Shown: positions 1-5,718 of the stretch, one piece after another | Layout of the letters: the number at the start of each line of letters is the position of its first letter | Position numbering within the stretch: the first letter of the stretch is position 1 | From: Candidatus Rokuibacteriota bacterium | Lineage (GTDB): Bacteria; Methylomirabilota; Methylomirabilia; Rokubacteriales; CSP1-6 | Assembly: GCA_016201575.1 (NCBI GenBank) | Contig: JACQCN010000220.1 | Location: forward strand, 1-8,112 | Direction of reading: 5' to 3' | Length of the DNA: 8,112 nt | Notes under the pieces: generated by a model | The model's database searches: none | What the model saw: only the letters and a program-made list of their open reading frames with translations | What the model was told of the DNA's origin: nothing | Translations under genes and position numbers: made by a program

Positions 1-1557
1 GGCGCCGGCGGGCAGGTCGTTCACGCGGCGCTTGTCGCCGCGGGCCACCGTCTTCGGGTCGAAGAGCAGCAGGTCCGCCCAGGCGCCGGGCACGAGCCGG
101 CCGCGGTCCTTGATGCGATAGGCGGCGGCCACGTCGCTCGTCACGCGCTTGACCGCCTCCTCGAGCGTCAGGTCGCCGCGCTCGCGCACCCAGTGGCCGA
201 GGAGGTGGAGGCCGAAGCCCGCGTCGCAGAGGAACGACAGGTGCGCGCCGGCGTCCGAGAGCGCGACGGCGGCGTGCGGGTGGCGGAGAAGCCGCGTGAC
301 CTCGTCCTCGTCGGTGTTGAAGAGCCGGCAGTCGAACATGGCGTCCAGCTCGCCGTCGAGGCCGAAGTCGAGGAAGACGTCGAAGGGCTCGCGCCCCGAC
401 TCGCGGGCGAGCTGCTCGATCGTCCGGCCCACGAGGCCGCGGTGCTCGGGGCGCGTCACCTCCATGATGGAGAGATGCGGCCACGTCTTGTCGCTGAACC
501 GGTTCGGCACGCCGGGGATGCCCGCCTCCTCCGTGAGCTTCTGGCGGAACGACGGGTCGGCGAGCACCTGGCGATACTGCGCCTCGCCGGCCGCCTCGAT
601 GGCCGGGCGCCAGGCGAAGAAGGCCTCGAGCGGGTAGGGGTGGCGCAGCGTGAACTCCATGCCGAGCGGGAAGCAGCCCACCTGCGCCCACAGCTCCCGC
701 CCGCGCGCCCGCGCCGCCTCGATCTCGCCGAGCTCGCGGAAGACGCGCGTGGGGTCGCCGGGGTCCACGAACATCGCGGCGATCATCACGGGCCGGCCGC
801 TGGCGGCGGCGATCTCCTCCAGCCAGGGGACGCTCGTGGTCATGCCTTTGGTGATCATGAACACGCCGCGTCCCACCTCGCCGAGCGCGCCCGCCAGCGC
901 CCGCATCTCCCGGTCGTCGGCCAGGCGCGAAGGCATGGGGATCCCGTTCTCGCCGTTGTGCTGCTCCGCCGTCGACGTCGCGAAGCCGATCGCTCCCGCG
1001 CGCAGGGCCTCGACCACGAGGCGGCGCATCTCGGCGATCTCGGCGTCGGTGGCCACGCGCCGCGTGGCGTCCGCGCCGAGCACGTAGGTGCGCACCGAGG
1101 AGTGGCCGGCGAAGGAGGCCACGTTCGGCACGACCCCGCGGCGCTCCATCGCGCGGAGGAAGTCGGGATAGCTCTCGAAGTCCCAGTTGACGCCGGCCCG
1201 CAAGGCCTCCAGCGACATGCCTTCCACGTGGGTCAGGTTGCGCAGGGTGAGGTCGCGGTCGCCCGGCCGGCACGGCGCGATCGTGAAGCCGCAGTTGCCG
1301 ATCACCACCGTGGTGACGCCGAGCGCCGTCGACGGCGTGGCGAAGGGATCCCAGGTGAGCTGGGCGTCGTAGTGCGTGTGGATGTCCACGATGCCGGGGG
1401 CGAGGACGAGCCCCTGCGCGTCCACGCGCTCGCGCGCCGCGCCGAGGTCCCGGCCCACCGCGGCGAGGCGTCCATCCTTGACGGCGACGCCGCCTTCGCG
1501 GGCGGGGCCGCCGAGGCCATCGACGACGAGGGCGTTGTCGATCACGAGGTCGTGCAC
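1..1557 (-). CDS. N-acyl-D-amino-acid deacylase-like amidohydrolase (3' end outside window)
   Basis: This gene encodes a cytoplasmic metal-dependent hydrolase of the amidohydrolase superfamily, D-aminoacylase branch (COG3653-like), which cleaves amide bonds of N-acyl amino acids or related cyclic amides. The GTG start at 1557 is chosen because AGGAGG lies 7 bases upstream and no good ATG is nearby. The 519 visible codons are open to the window edge. Seen motifs are the metal-binding HTH of IVDIHTHYD (His60, His62), the bridging-cysteine motif GNCGF (Cys89), and the catalytic-aspartate motif LSDAGAHL (Asp435). The usual C-terminal signature DRGRLVPGAWADLLLFDP lies near residues 480-505. Family members are usually about 480-570 aa, so little is missing. 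At the places where D-aminoacylase carries its two other metal histidines I read FMITKG (near 233-238) and MIAAMF (258-263), with no histidine. Substrate and metal number are therefore uncertain. It could instead be a dihydroorotase- or hydantoinase-like member, but the GNCGF motif argues against that. Confidence 0.9.
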   Translation of the reverse strand, partial: MHDLVIDNALVVDGLGGPAREGGVAVKDGRLAAVGRDLGAARERVDAQGLVLAPGIVDIHTHYDAQLTWDPFATPSTALGVTTVVIGNCGFTIAPCRPGDRDLTLRNLTHVEGMSLEALRAGVNWDFESYPDFLRAMERRGVVPNVASFAGHSSVRTYVLGADATRRVATDAEIAEMRRLVVEALRAGAIGFATSTAEQHNGENGIPMPSRLADDREMRALAGALGEVGRGVFMITKGMTTSVPWLEEIAAASGRPVMIAAMFVDPGDPTRVFRELGEIEAARARGRELWAQVGCFPLGMEFTLRHPYPLEAFFAWRPAIEAAGEAQYRQVLADPSFRQKLTEEAGIPGVPNRFSDKTWPHLSIMEVTRPEHRGLVGRTIEQLARESGREPFDVFLDFGLDGELDAMFDCRLFNTDEDEVTRLLRHPHAAVALSDAGAHLSFLCDAGFGLHLLGHWVRERGDLTLEEAVKRVTSDVAAAYRIKDRGRLVPGAWADLLLFDPKTVARGDKRRVNDLPAGA

Positions 1558-1563
1558 GGTCGC

Positions 1564-1569
1564 TCCTCC
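1564..1569 (-). promoter_or_regulatory. Ribosome-binding site of the amidohydrolase
   Basis: On the minus strand AGGAGG is followed by 7 bases and then GTG at 1557. This near-perfect Shine-Dalgarno match is what fixes the GTG start; the gene has no suitable ATG at this position. Confidence 0.75.
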
Positions 1570-1672
1570 TGGATGCGCGCGCACCCGCGATCGCCGACCA
1601 CGGGCCGCTTCATCTCGAAGATGTCGTGGACGTGAGTGTAGAGGGTTCCGGCCAGGCGGCCAACCGGGTGCT

Positions 1673-1693
1673 TTGAAGTCTTGTGAACTTCAA
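1673..1693 (-). terminator. Small hairpin just after the TfoX-like stop (weak terminator candidate)
   Basis: A perfect 7-base inverted repeat, TTGAAGT and ACTTCAA, with a 7-base loop begins seven bases downstream of the TfoX-like stop codon. It has the position of a terminator, but the stem is AT-rich and no T-run follows on the minus strand. Its role is doubtful. Confidence 0.25.
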
Positions 1694-1699
1694 TGTGGC

Positions 1700-2071
1700 C
1701 TATTTCCCACGCGGCCTGCTGTCAGGCCGTGGCCGCGTGAGTACATATTCAATGCTGACGCGGATCCAATGGCGCAGGGATCGCCTATCTTTCAGCATTG
1801 AGTCAGGCAAGACCACATAGTCTTTCTTGATTGGCCCGTCAGGAAAATATCGAAGCTGTCTGGCGCCATTGTGCTTCAACAAAGCAATTCGTGATTGTTC
1901 TGGCAACTTGATTCCGAATCCGACTGGGGTGAGAGATATGAAAATCCTTCCGTTTGCGTAAACAGCCGCCCCACTGAAGAAGTGCTTGTATTCCAGTCTA
2001 ACGTCGCCCAAAGTCCGTGAAGTTGCGGGACTGACTAACGCAACCAAGCGCTCCCAGTACAGCTGTGTCAT
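1700..2071 (-). CDS. TfoX N-terminal domain-like protein in a low-GC block
   Basis: The gene encodes a 123-aa protein that I recognise as a single TfoX-N/Sxy-type domain from the stretches FFSGAAVYANGRIFISLT (about 32-49) and GPIKKDYVVLPDSML (about 78-92), followed by an Arg-rich tail ending RPRPDSRPRGK. In gammaproteobacteria TfoX/Sxy activates competence genes. Short stand-alone TfoX-N proteins like this are widespread and mostly uncharacterised, so a competence role is not implied. The ATG at 2071 overlaps the TGA of the SDR fragment upstream (ATGA), and the length is normal for the family, so this gene looks intact. Only a weak AGGG precedes the start. Base composition is near half GC, against roughly 70% for its neighbours, with many A/T-ending codons, which points to recent acquisition. 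An alternative upstream start would run antisense-like through SDR sequence and is unlikely. Confidence 0.75.
   Translation of the reverse strand: MTQLYWERLVALVSPATSRTLGDVRLEYKHFFSGAAVYANGRIFISLTPVGFGIKLPEQSRIALLKHNGARQLRYFPDGPIKKDYVVLPDSMLKDRRSLRHWIRVSIEYVLTRPRPDSRPRGK
1749..1801. repeat. Perfect 10-base inverted repeat inside the TfoX-like gene
   Basis: TCAATGCTGA (1749-1758) and TCAGCATTGA (1792-1801) are exact reverse complements separated by 33 bases, with a smaller GATCC/GGATC pair nested inside. It lies within coding sequence. A match of this size can arise by chance in a window of this length, so function is not claimed. Confidence 0.5.
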
Positions 2072-2517
2072 AAGCGAGTACGCCCTGCGATCCACGAGAG
2101 GTTCACGATCGCGGCCGCGCCCTGCCGTTTCATGCGGAGCAGCACCGCCTTCGCGCAGAGGAAGGCACTCGTGACGTTGGACCGGAAGATCGCCTCCCAC
2201 TCGTCGTCGGGGATATCCTCCGTCAGGCGGATCACGGAGAAGCCGCCGGCATTGTTCACGAGCACGTCGACCCGGCCCCACCGGTCGAGCACCGCGTCCA
2301 CCGCCTGGCGCACCTCGGGCGCCGCGGTGACGTCGGCCTTCAGCGCGAGCGCCTCCAGGCCCTCGGCGGCGAGCTCGCGGGCGAGGGCGCCGGCGCCGCA
2401 GGCGTCCACGTCGAACGCCGCCACCCGCGCGCCTTCCCGGCCGAACGCGGGGCCGATGCGGAGGCCGATCCCATTGGCGGCGCCCGTGACCAGGACCACG
2501 CGCCCGTCGAACCTCAT
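2068..2517 (-). pseudogene. Short-chain dehydrogenase/reductase, N-terminal half only
   Basis: These 149 codons encode the N-terminal part of a classical SDR, an NAD(P)-dependent oxidoreductase that is normally about 250 aa. Present are the cofactor motif TGAANGIG (residues 11-18), an acidic residue after the second strand (FDVD, favouring NAD), the VNNAGG motif (about 87-92), and the structural Asn of RSNVTSAF (Asn114). The start is ATG at 2517 with GGAGG 8 bases upstream; an in-frame GTG at 2532 has no such support. The frame stops at NLSWIAGRTRL. The position of the catalytic Ser (second Ser of the usual NxSS) is Trp142, and the YxxxK active site plus the whole C-terminal half are absent. 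The break coincides with the sharp GC drop into the TfoX-like gene. A functional dehydrogenase is therefore not expected. Confidence 0.85.
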
Positions 2518-2568
2518 CCGACGATCCTCCACGTCTCGCTATCGAAGCGCACGGGCCGGGCCCCGTGC

Positions 2569-3615
2569 TCAGGCTCGAACGGCCGACCTCTTGCCCCAGG
2601 CGGCACGCGCCTCACTACTCCCGTTGGGCGTGATGACGGTCTTGATGCCGCGGCCGGCGGCGGCGTGGGCGAAGGCCTCGGCGACCCGCTCCAGGGGGAA
2701 GCGCGCGGTGACGAGCCGCTTCACGCCGAGCTTCGGCATGAGGGCGAGCGCGCGGCGGAAGGCGGTGCCGCGACCGAAGACGCCTCCGATGCGGATCTCG
2801 CGGTACTGCACGTCATAGAGGTCCAGCGGAAGGTGACTCCCCTGGGGGCTCACGCCGACGAGGTGGACGAGGCCGGCGGGCCTGGTCAGGCCCACCGCCT
2901 CGGCCACCAGCTCGGGCTTGCCCACGGCCTCGCAGACGACGTCCGCGCCGCGGCCGCGCGTGAGCGCCATCACTCGGTCGCGCAGACTCTCGCGCGTCGG
3001 GTCCACCACCACCCCGGCGCCCAGCCGGCGGGCGATCCGGCGGCGCTCCTCGATCGGGTCGGAGAGGATGAGGCGCCGGGCCCCGCGCCGGCGGGCCAGC
3101 GCCATCGTGACGAGGCCCATGATGCCGCCCCCGATGACGAGCACCGTCGCGCCGCGCGGCATCGGGAACATCTCGAGGCCGGCCAGGCAGCAGGCGGCGG
3201 GCTCGGTCATCGCCGCCGTGGCGAGATCGAGGCCGCGGGGCAGGGGATGCACGCAGTGCGCGGGCAGCAGGACGCGCTCCGCGAAGCCGCCGACGCGGAC
3301 GCAGCGCGGGCACTGGGTCACGCGCTCCTCGGCGCACTCGGCGCAGTCGCCGCAGCCGTACGAGGGCTCGCAGGCCACCTCGCGCCCGACGAGGCGGCGG
3401 CTCACTCCTCGCCCCACCTCGCGCACGATGCCGGAGTACTCGTGGCCCAGGACCATGGGCACCGGCCGCGGGAAGAGCCCCTGCGTGGTGTGGACGTCGG
3501 TGCCGCAGATGCCGGAGCTGTGGACGTCGACCACGACCTGCCCCGGCCCCGCGACGGGATCGGCCACCTCGTCGATGGTGAAGCGGTCACCGCCCCTCCA
3601 CGTGGCGACTCTCAT
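2569..3615 (-). CDS. Zinc-dependent alcohol dehydrogenase (MDR superfamily)
   Basis: This 348-aa protein is a complete medium-chain dehydrogenase, related to the threonine/sorbitol dehydrogenase group, that oxidises an alcohol to a ketone or aldehyde with NAD in the cytoplasm. The catalytic zinc ligands are visible as Cys37 (GICGTD), His58-Glu59 (LGHEYSG) and probably Glu138 (TEPAA). The structural zinc lobe has the exact spacing Cys88, Cys91, Cys94, Cys102. The Rossmann motif VIGGGIMG is at about 160-167, and Asp186 (ILSDP) follows the next strand, which predicts NAD over NADP. The ATG at 3615 overlaps the stop of the LLM fragment (ATGA). Its likely Shine-Dalgarno, GGAGG at 3630-3626, lies inside that fragment, so translation may be coupled. 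Length and motifs are normal and the gene appears intact. The substrate is unknown. Confidence 0.92.
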   Translation of the reverse strand: MRVATWRGGDRFTIDEVADPVAGPGQVVVDVHSSGICGTDVHTTQGLFPRPVPMVLGHEYSGIVREVGRGVSRRLVGREVACEPSYGCGDCAECAEERVTQCPRCVRVGGFAERVLLPAHCVHPLPRGLDLATAAMTEPAACCLAGLEMFPMPRGATVLVIGGGIMGLVTMALARRRGARRLILSDPIEERRRIARRLGAGVVVDPTRESLRDRVMALTRGRGADVVCEAVGKPELVAEAVGLTRPAGLVHLVGVSPQGSHLPLDLYDVQYREIRIGGVFGRGTAFRRALALMPKLGVKRLVTARFPLERVAEAFAHAAAGRGIKTVITPNGSSEARAAWGKRSAVRA

Positions 3616-3953
3616 GCCCGCATCGCCTCCGCGTGCTGAATGATGAAGCGCCCGCGGCAGAGCTGGTCGAACATGGCCGCGTGCGCCGCCACCGTGGCGG
3701 GGTGGAGCTGGGCCAGGTTGATCACGCCCGTGCCGAACCGGATGCGCCGGGTGCGGCTGATGACGGACGCGAGGAAGATCAGGGGCGAGGTGATGCGCTC
3801 GCTCCACGAGGTGAAGTGCTCGCCCACGTAGGCCTCGGAGAAGCCCAGGCGGTCGGCGGGCACGATGGCCTCCTGGTCCTCCTGGAGGATGGTGGCGTAG
3901 TCCCGGTCGGGGTGGTGGAACGGCATCGTGAACATGCCGAGCTTGACGGTCAC
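3612..3953 (-). pseudogene. Luciferase-like (LLM) flavin oxidoreductase, N-terminal fragment
   Basis: These 113 codons match the N-terminal third of a bacterial luciferase-like monooxygenase, a flavin (FMN or F420)-dependent oxidoreductase usually about 300-400 aa. Characteristic pieces are KLGMFTMPFHHPDRD (about 4-18), FSEAYVGEHFT (38-48), TRRIRFGTGVINL (68-80) and HPATVAAHAAMFDQLCRGRF (84-103). The GTG start at 3953 is preferred over an ATG at 3986 because AAAGGAGG lies a few bases upstream. After GRF the family normally continues with a glycine-rich stretch and two more thirds of the barrel. Here it ends within ten residues (IIQHAEAMRA) at a TGA overlapping the dehydrogenase ATG. An incomplete TIM barrel should not be an active enzyme. 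The surviving tail carries the ribosome-binding site of the next gene, which may explain its retention. Confidence 0.82.
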
Positions 3954-3998
3954 GGCGGCCTCCTTTCGCGCTCCCGAGGCTATCACACCGGGCGCGAC

Positions 3999-5216
3999 CT
4001 AGGTCTTGACCGGCTCGATCACGCCCGCGGCGTGGAGGGCGGCGAGCTCGTCGGCGCTGAGCCCGAGGAGCTCCGCGAGCACGCGGTCCGTGTCCTGGCC
4101 GAGCAGCGGGGCGGGACGCTCCACCGCCGCCGGCGCGCTGCCGTGCAGGCGGATCGGCGAGATGGGCACCCGGGTCTTCCCGCGCCTGGGGTGCTCGACG
4201 TCCACCCACACGCCGCGCGCCCGGAGGTGCGGGTCGTCGATGACCTCGCGGGTGGTGCGCACCGGCGCGCACGGCACGTGCGCCGCGGTGAGCAGCGCCA
4301 TCACCTCGTCCTTCCCGCGCGGCCGCGTCCACGCCTCGACGATGGCGTCGATCTCCTCCATGCGCGCGGCGCGGGCCGGCGTGCTGGCGAAGTCCGGGTT
4401 GTCCAGGAGGTCCTCGCGCCCGAGCACGCGCGCGATGCTCTGCCAGTGGCGCTCCGACGCGGTGAAGATCGCCACGTGGCCGTCGCGGGTCGGGTAGACG
4501 TTGTAGGGCGCGATGGCCAGGGCCGGGTGCCGGTTGCCGGTGCGCTCGGGCACGCCGCGGTCGCCGTCCATCTCCACGCCGACCGCGCTGGCCAGCGCGA
4601 TGATCGCGGCCTCGTGCATCGCCACCTCGACGAGCTGGCCCTGCCCGGTGCGCTCGCGCTGCAGCAGCGCGCCCACGATGCCCGCGAAGAGGTGCACGCC
4701 GCCGAGGAAGTCGCACACCGCGGGCCCGGCCTTGACCGGCGGCCGGTCCGGGTAGCCGGTGGCGTTCATGATGCCGCTCATGGCCTGCACGGTGACGTCC
4801 ATGGCCGGCAGGTCGCGGTAGGGGCCGGTCAGGCCGAAGCCCGTCCCCGTGCCGTAGACCAGCCGCGGGTTCTCGGCGCGCAGCACCTCCCAGCCCAGCC
4901 CCAGGCGGTCCATCACACCGGGCGCGAAGTTCTCCACCACCACGTCGGCCTTGCGCGCCAGGCGCAGGAACAGCGCCGTGCCTTCCGGGCGCTTGAGGTC
5001 GAGGACCACCGACTCCTTGTTGGAGTTGAGCATCACCAGCGGGTACGGCTCGACGTGGCGCTTCCGGCGGCGCACGATATCGCCCTCGGGCGACTCGATC
5101 TTGAGCACGCGGGCGCCCATGAAGCCGAGCAGGAGCCCGCAATACGGGCCGTTGTAGATCTGGCCGAGGTCGAGCACCAGCATGCCCTCGAGCGGGCGGC
5201 GGTCGGCGGTCGTCAT
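3999..5216 (-). CDS. CaiB/BaiF family (class III) CoA-transferase
   Basis: This 405-aa protein belongs to the class III CoA-transferase family (type enzymes: formyl-CoA transferase, CaiB), which moves CoA between carboxylic acids. The N-terminal signature is MLVLDLGQIYNGPYC (12-26), followed by GARVLKIESPEGD (34-46), NKESVVLDLK (66-75) and VVENFAPGVMDRLGL (93-107). The catalytic aspartate that forms the acyl anhydride is Asp140 in PAMDVTVQAMSGI. TGQGQLVEVAMHEA and the C-terminal DDPHLRARG segment are also typical. Length is normal. The start at ATG 5216 (MTTADRRPLEG) places the family motif correctly. An upstream in-frame ATG at 5267 would add unconserved residues and overlap the divergent gene. 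No clear Shine-Dalgarno precedes it. It is the first gene of the minus-strand cluster, 45 bases before the LLM fragment, suggesting activation of the imported acid. The substrate is unknown. Confidence 0.93.
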   Translation of the reverse strand: MTTADRRPLEGMLVLDLGQIYNGPYCGLLLGFMGARVLKIESPEGDIVRRRKRHVEPYPLVMLNSNKESVVLDLKRPEGTALFLRLARKADVVVENFAPGVMDRLGLGWEVLRAENPRLVYGTGTGFGLTGPYRDLPAMDVTVQAMSGIMNATGYPDRPPVKAGPAVCDFLGGVHLFAGIVGALLQRERTGQGQLVEVAMHEAAIIALASAVGVEMDGDRGVPERTGNRHPALAIAPYNVYPTRDGHVAIFTASERHWQSIARVLGREDLLDNPDFASTPARAARMEEIDAIVEAWTRPRGKDEVMALLTAAHVPCAPVRTTREVIDDPHLRARGVWVDVEHPRRGKTRVPISPIRLHGSAPAAVERPAPLLGQDTDRVLAELLGLSADELAALHAAGVIEPVKT

Positions 5217-5265
5217 GGCCCGTACAGCGTACAATACCGCCCGACTCTGACGAAGGAGGCGAGCC
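5217..5265. promoter_or_regulatory. Divergent promoter region between CoA-transferase and CMD gene
   Basis: These 49 bases separate two head-to-head genes and must hold or lie near both promoters. The AT-rich core reads TACAAT at 5230-5235 on the plus strand, close to a sigma-70 -10 box. The overlapping complement reads TATTGT toward the CoA-transferase. No good -35 is visible for either. The plus-strand gene has AAGGAGG at 5253-5259, 6 bases before ATG. A short GTAC-AGC-GTAC inverted repeat at 5222-5232 adjoins the core. Only the positional argument is strong. Confidence 0.35.
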
Positions 5266-5658
5266 ATGGTGGGGAGCGAGACGCACCGGAAGGGCCAGGA
5301 GCTGCGGCGCCAGCTCATGGGCGACGCCTACGTGGAGCGCATCAACCAGACCGTCTACGCCGATCCCGTCATGAAGAAGTTCATGGACGTGGCGGCCGAG
5401 ACCGTCTTCGGTACGCTGTGGACCCGGCCGGGCCTCGATCTCAAGACCCGGACCCTGGTCTGTGTCGTCTCCGACGCCGCCACCGGCCGCGCCCCCGAGC
5501 TGGCCATCCACGTGCGCATGGCGCTCCGGCAGGGCTGGACCGAGGACGAGCTGGTCGAGGTGCTCCTGCACCTGTCGGGCTACGTCGGCGTGCCCCTGAT
5601 CCGCGAGGCCCTGCTCACGGCGAAGGACGTCTTCGCCGAGATGCGCGCGGGGCGCTGA
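5266..5658 (+). CDS. Carboxymuconolactone decarboxylase (CMD/PcaC-like) family protein
   Basis: This 130-aa all-helical protein matches the 4-carboxymuconolactone decarboxylase family: DLKTRTLVCVVSDAATGRAPELAIHVRMAL (about 58-87), RQGWTEDELVEVLLHLSGYVGVPLIREA (88-115). The paired ELxxH and YVGVP segments resemble PcaC rather than AhpD, and the CxxC redox pair of AhpD is absent, so a peroxidase-reductase role is unlikely. True PcaC decarboxylates gamma-carboxymuconolactone in the protocatechuate branch. Many relatives have other or unknown roles, and no other protocatechuate gene is in the window. The start ATG at 5266 follows AAGGAGG with 6-base spacing. It leads the plus-strand cluster, 60 bases ahead of dctP, and is probably co-transcribed with the transporter. 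Confidence 0.88.
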   Translation: MVGSETHRKGQELRRQLMGDAYVERINQTVYADPVMKKFMDVAAETVFGTLWTRPGLDLKTRTLVCVVSDAATGRAPELAIHVRMALRQGWTEDELVEVLLHLSGYVGVPLIREALLTAKDVFAEMRAGR

Positions 5659-5659
5659 C

Positions 5660-5692
5660 CGGGTCTCCTCACCAGCCGCGGGGCGAGACCCG
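5660..5692 (+). repeat. Stem-loop between CMD gene and dctP
   Basis: CGGGTCTC (5660-5667) and GAGACCCG (5685-5692) form a perfect 8-base stem with a 17-base loop in the 60-base spacer. No T-run follows, so it is not a standard intrinsic terminator. Its place just upstream of the dctP ribosome-binding site would suit an mRNA-processing or stabilising element that raises expression of the binding protein over the CMD gene. This function is inferred. Confidence 0.4.
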
Positions 5693-5718
5693 CCATGCGC
5701 GGTAAAGGAGCACTGCGA

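Larger units (their letters stand above)
1558..1699. other. Intergenic stretch between TfoX-like gene and amidohydrolase
   Basis: This 142-base stretch has no convincing gene. Its right part (about 1665-1699) is AT-richer and belongs compositionally with the TfoX-like gene. Its left part (1558-1660) is GC-rich. On the minus strand a start-less frame is open from just inside the TfoX-like gene to a TGA overlapping the amidohydrolase start, and includes the stretch LYTHVHDIFEMKRPVVGDR. This could be the 3' tail of a lost gene, but I cannot assign a family and it may be chance. The amidohydrolase ribosome-binding site AGGAGG lies at the left end. Confidence 0.5.

Noticed and set aside
193..1635. 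480-codon plus-strand open frame across the amidohydrolase region
   Set aside because: It is antisense to a gene with clear family motifs. Its protein is Arg/Ala/His/Glu-rich low-information sequence typical of high-GC shadow frames.
1712..1729. CGGCCTG-CTGT-CAGGCCG hairpin considered as a terminator
   Set aside because: It lies inside the coding tail of the TfoX-like gene, before its stop codon, with no T-run after it on either strand.
2072..2281. N-terminal extension of the TfoX-like frame to an ATG at 2281
   Set aside because: The extra 70 codons are an out-of-frame reading of the SDR fragment with arginine-rich sequence. The domain begins at the ATG at 2071.
3633..5705. 690-codon plus-strand open frame opposite the CoA-transferase
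   Set aside because: It shows shadow composition, has no recognisable domain, and lies opposite an excellent CaiB/BaiF match.
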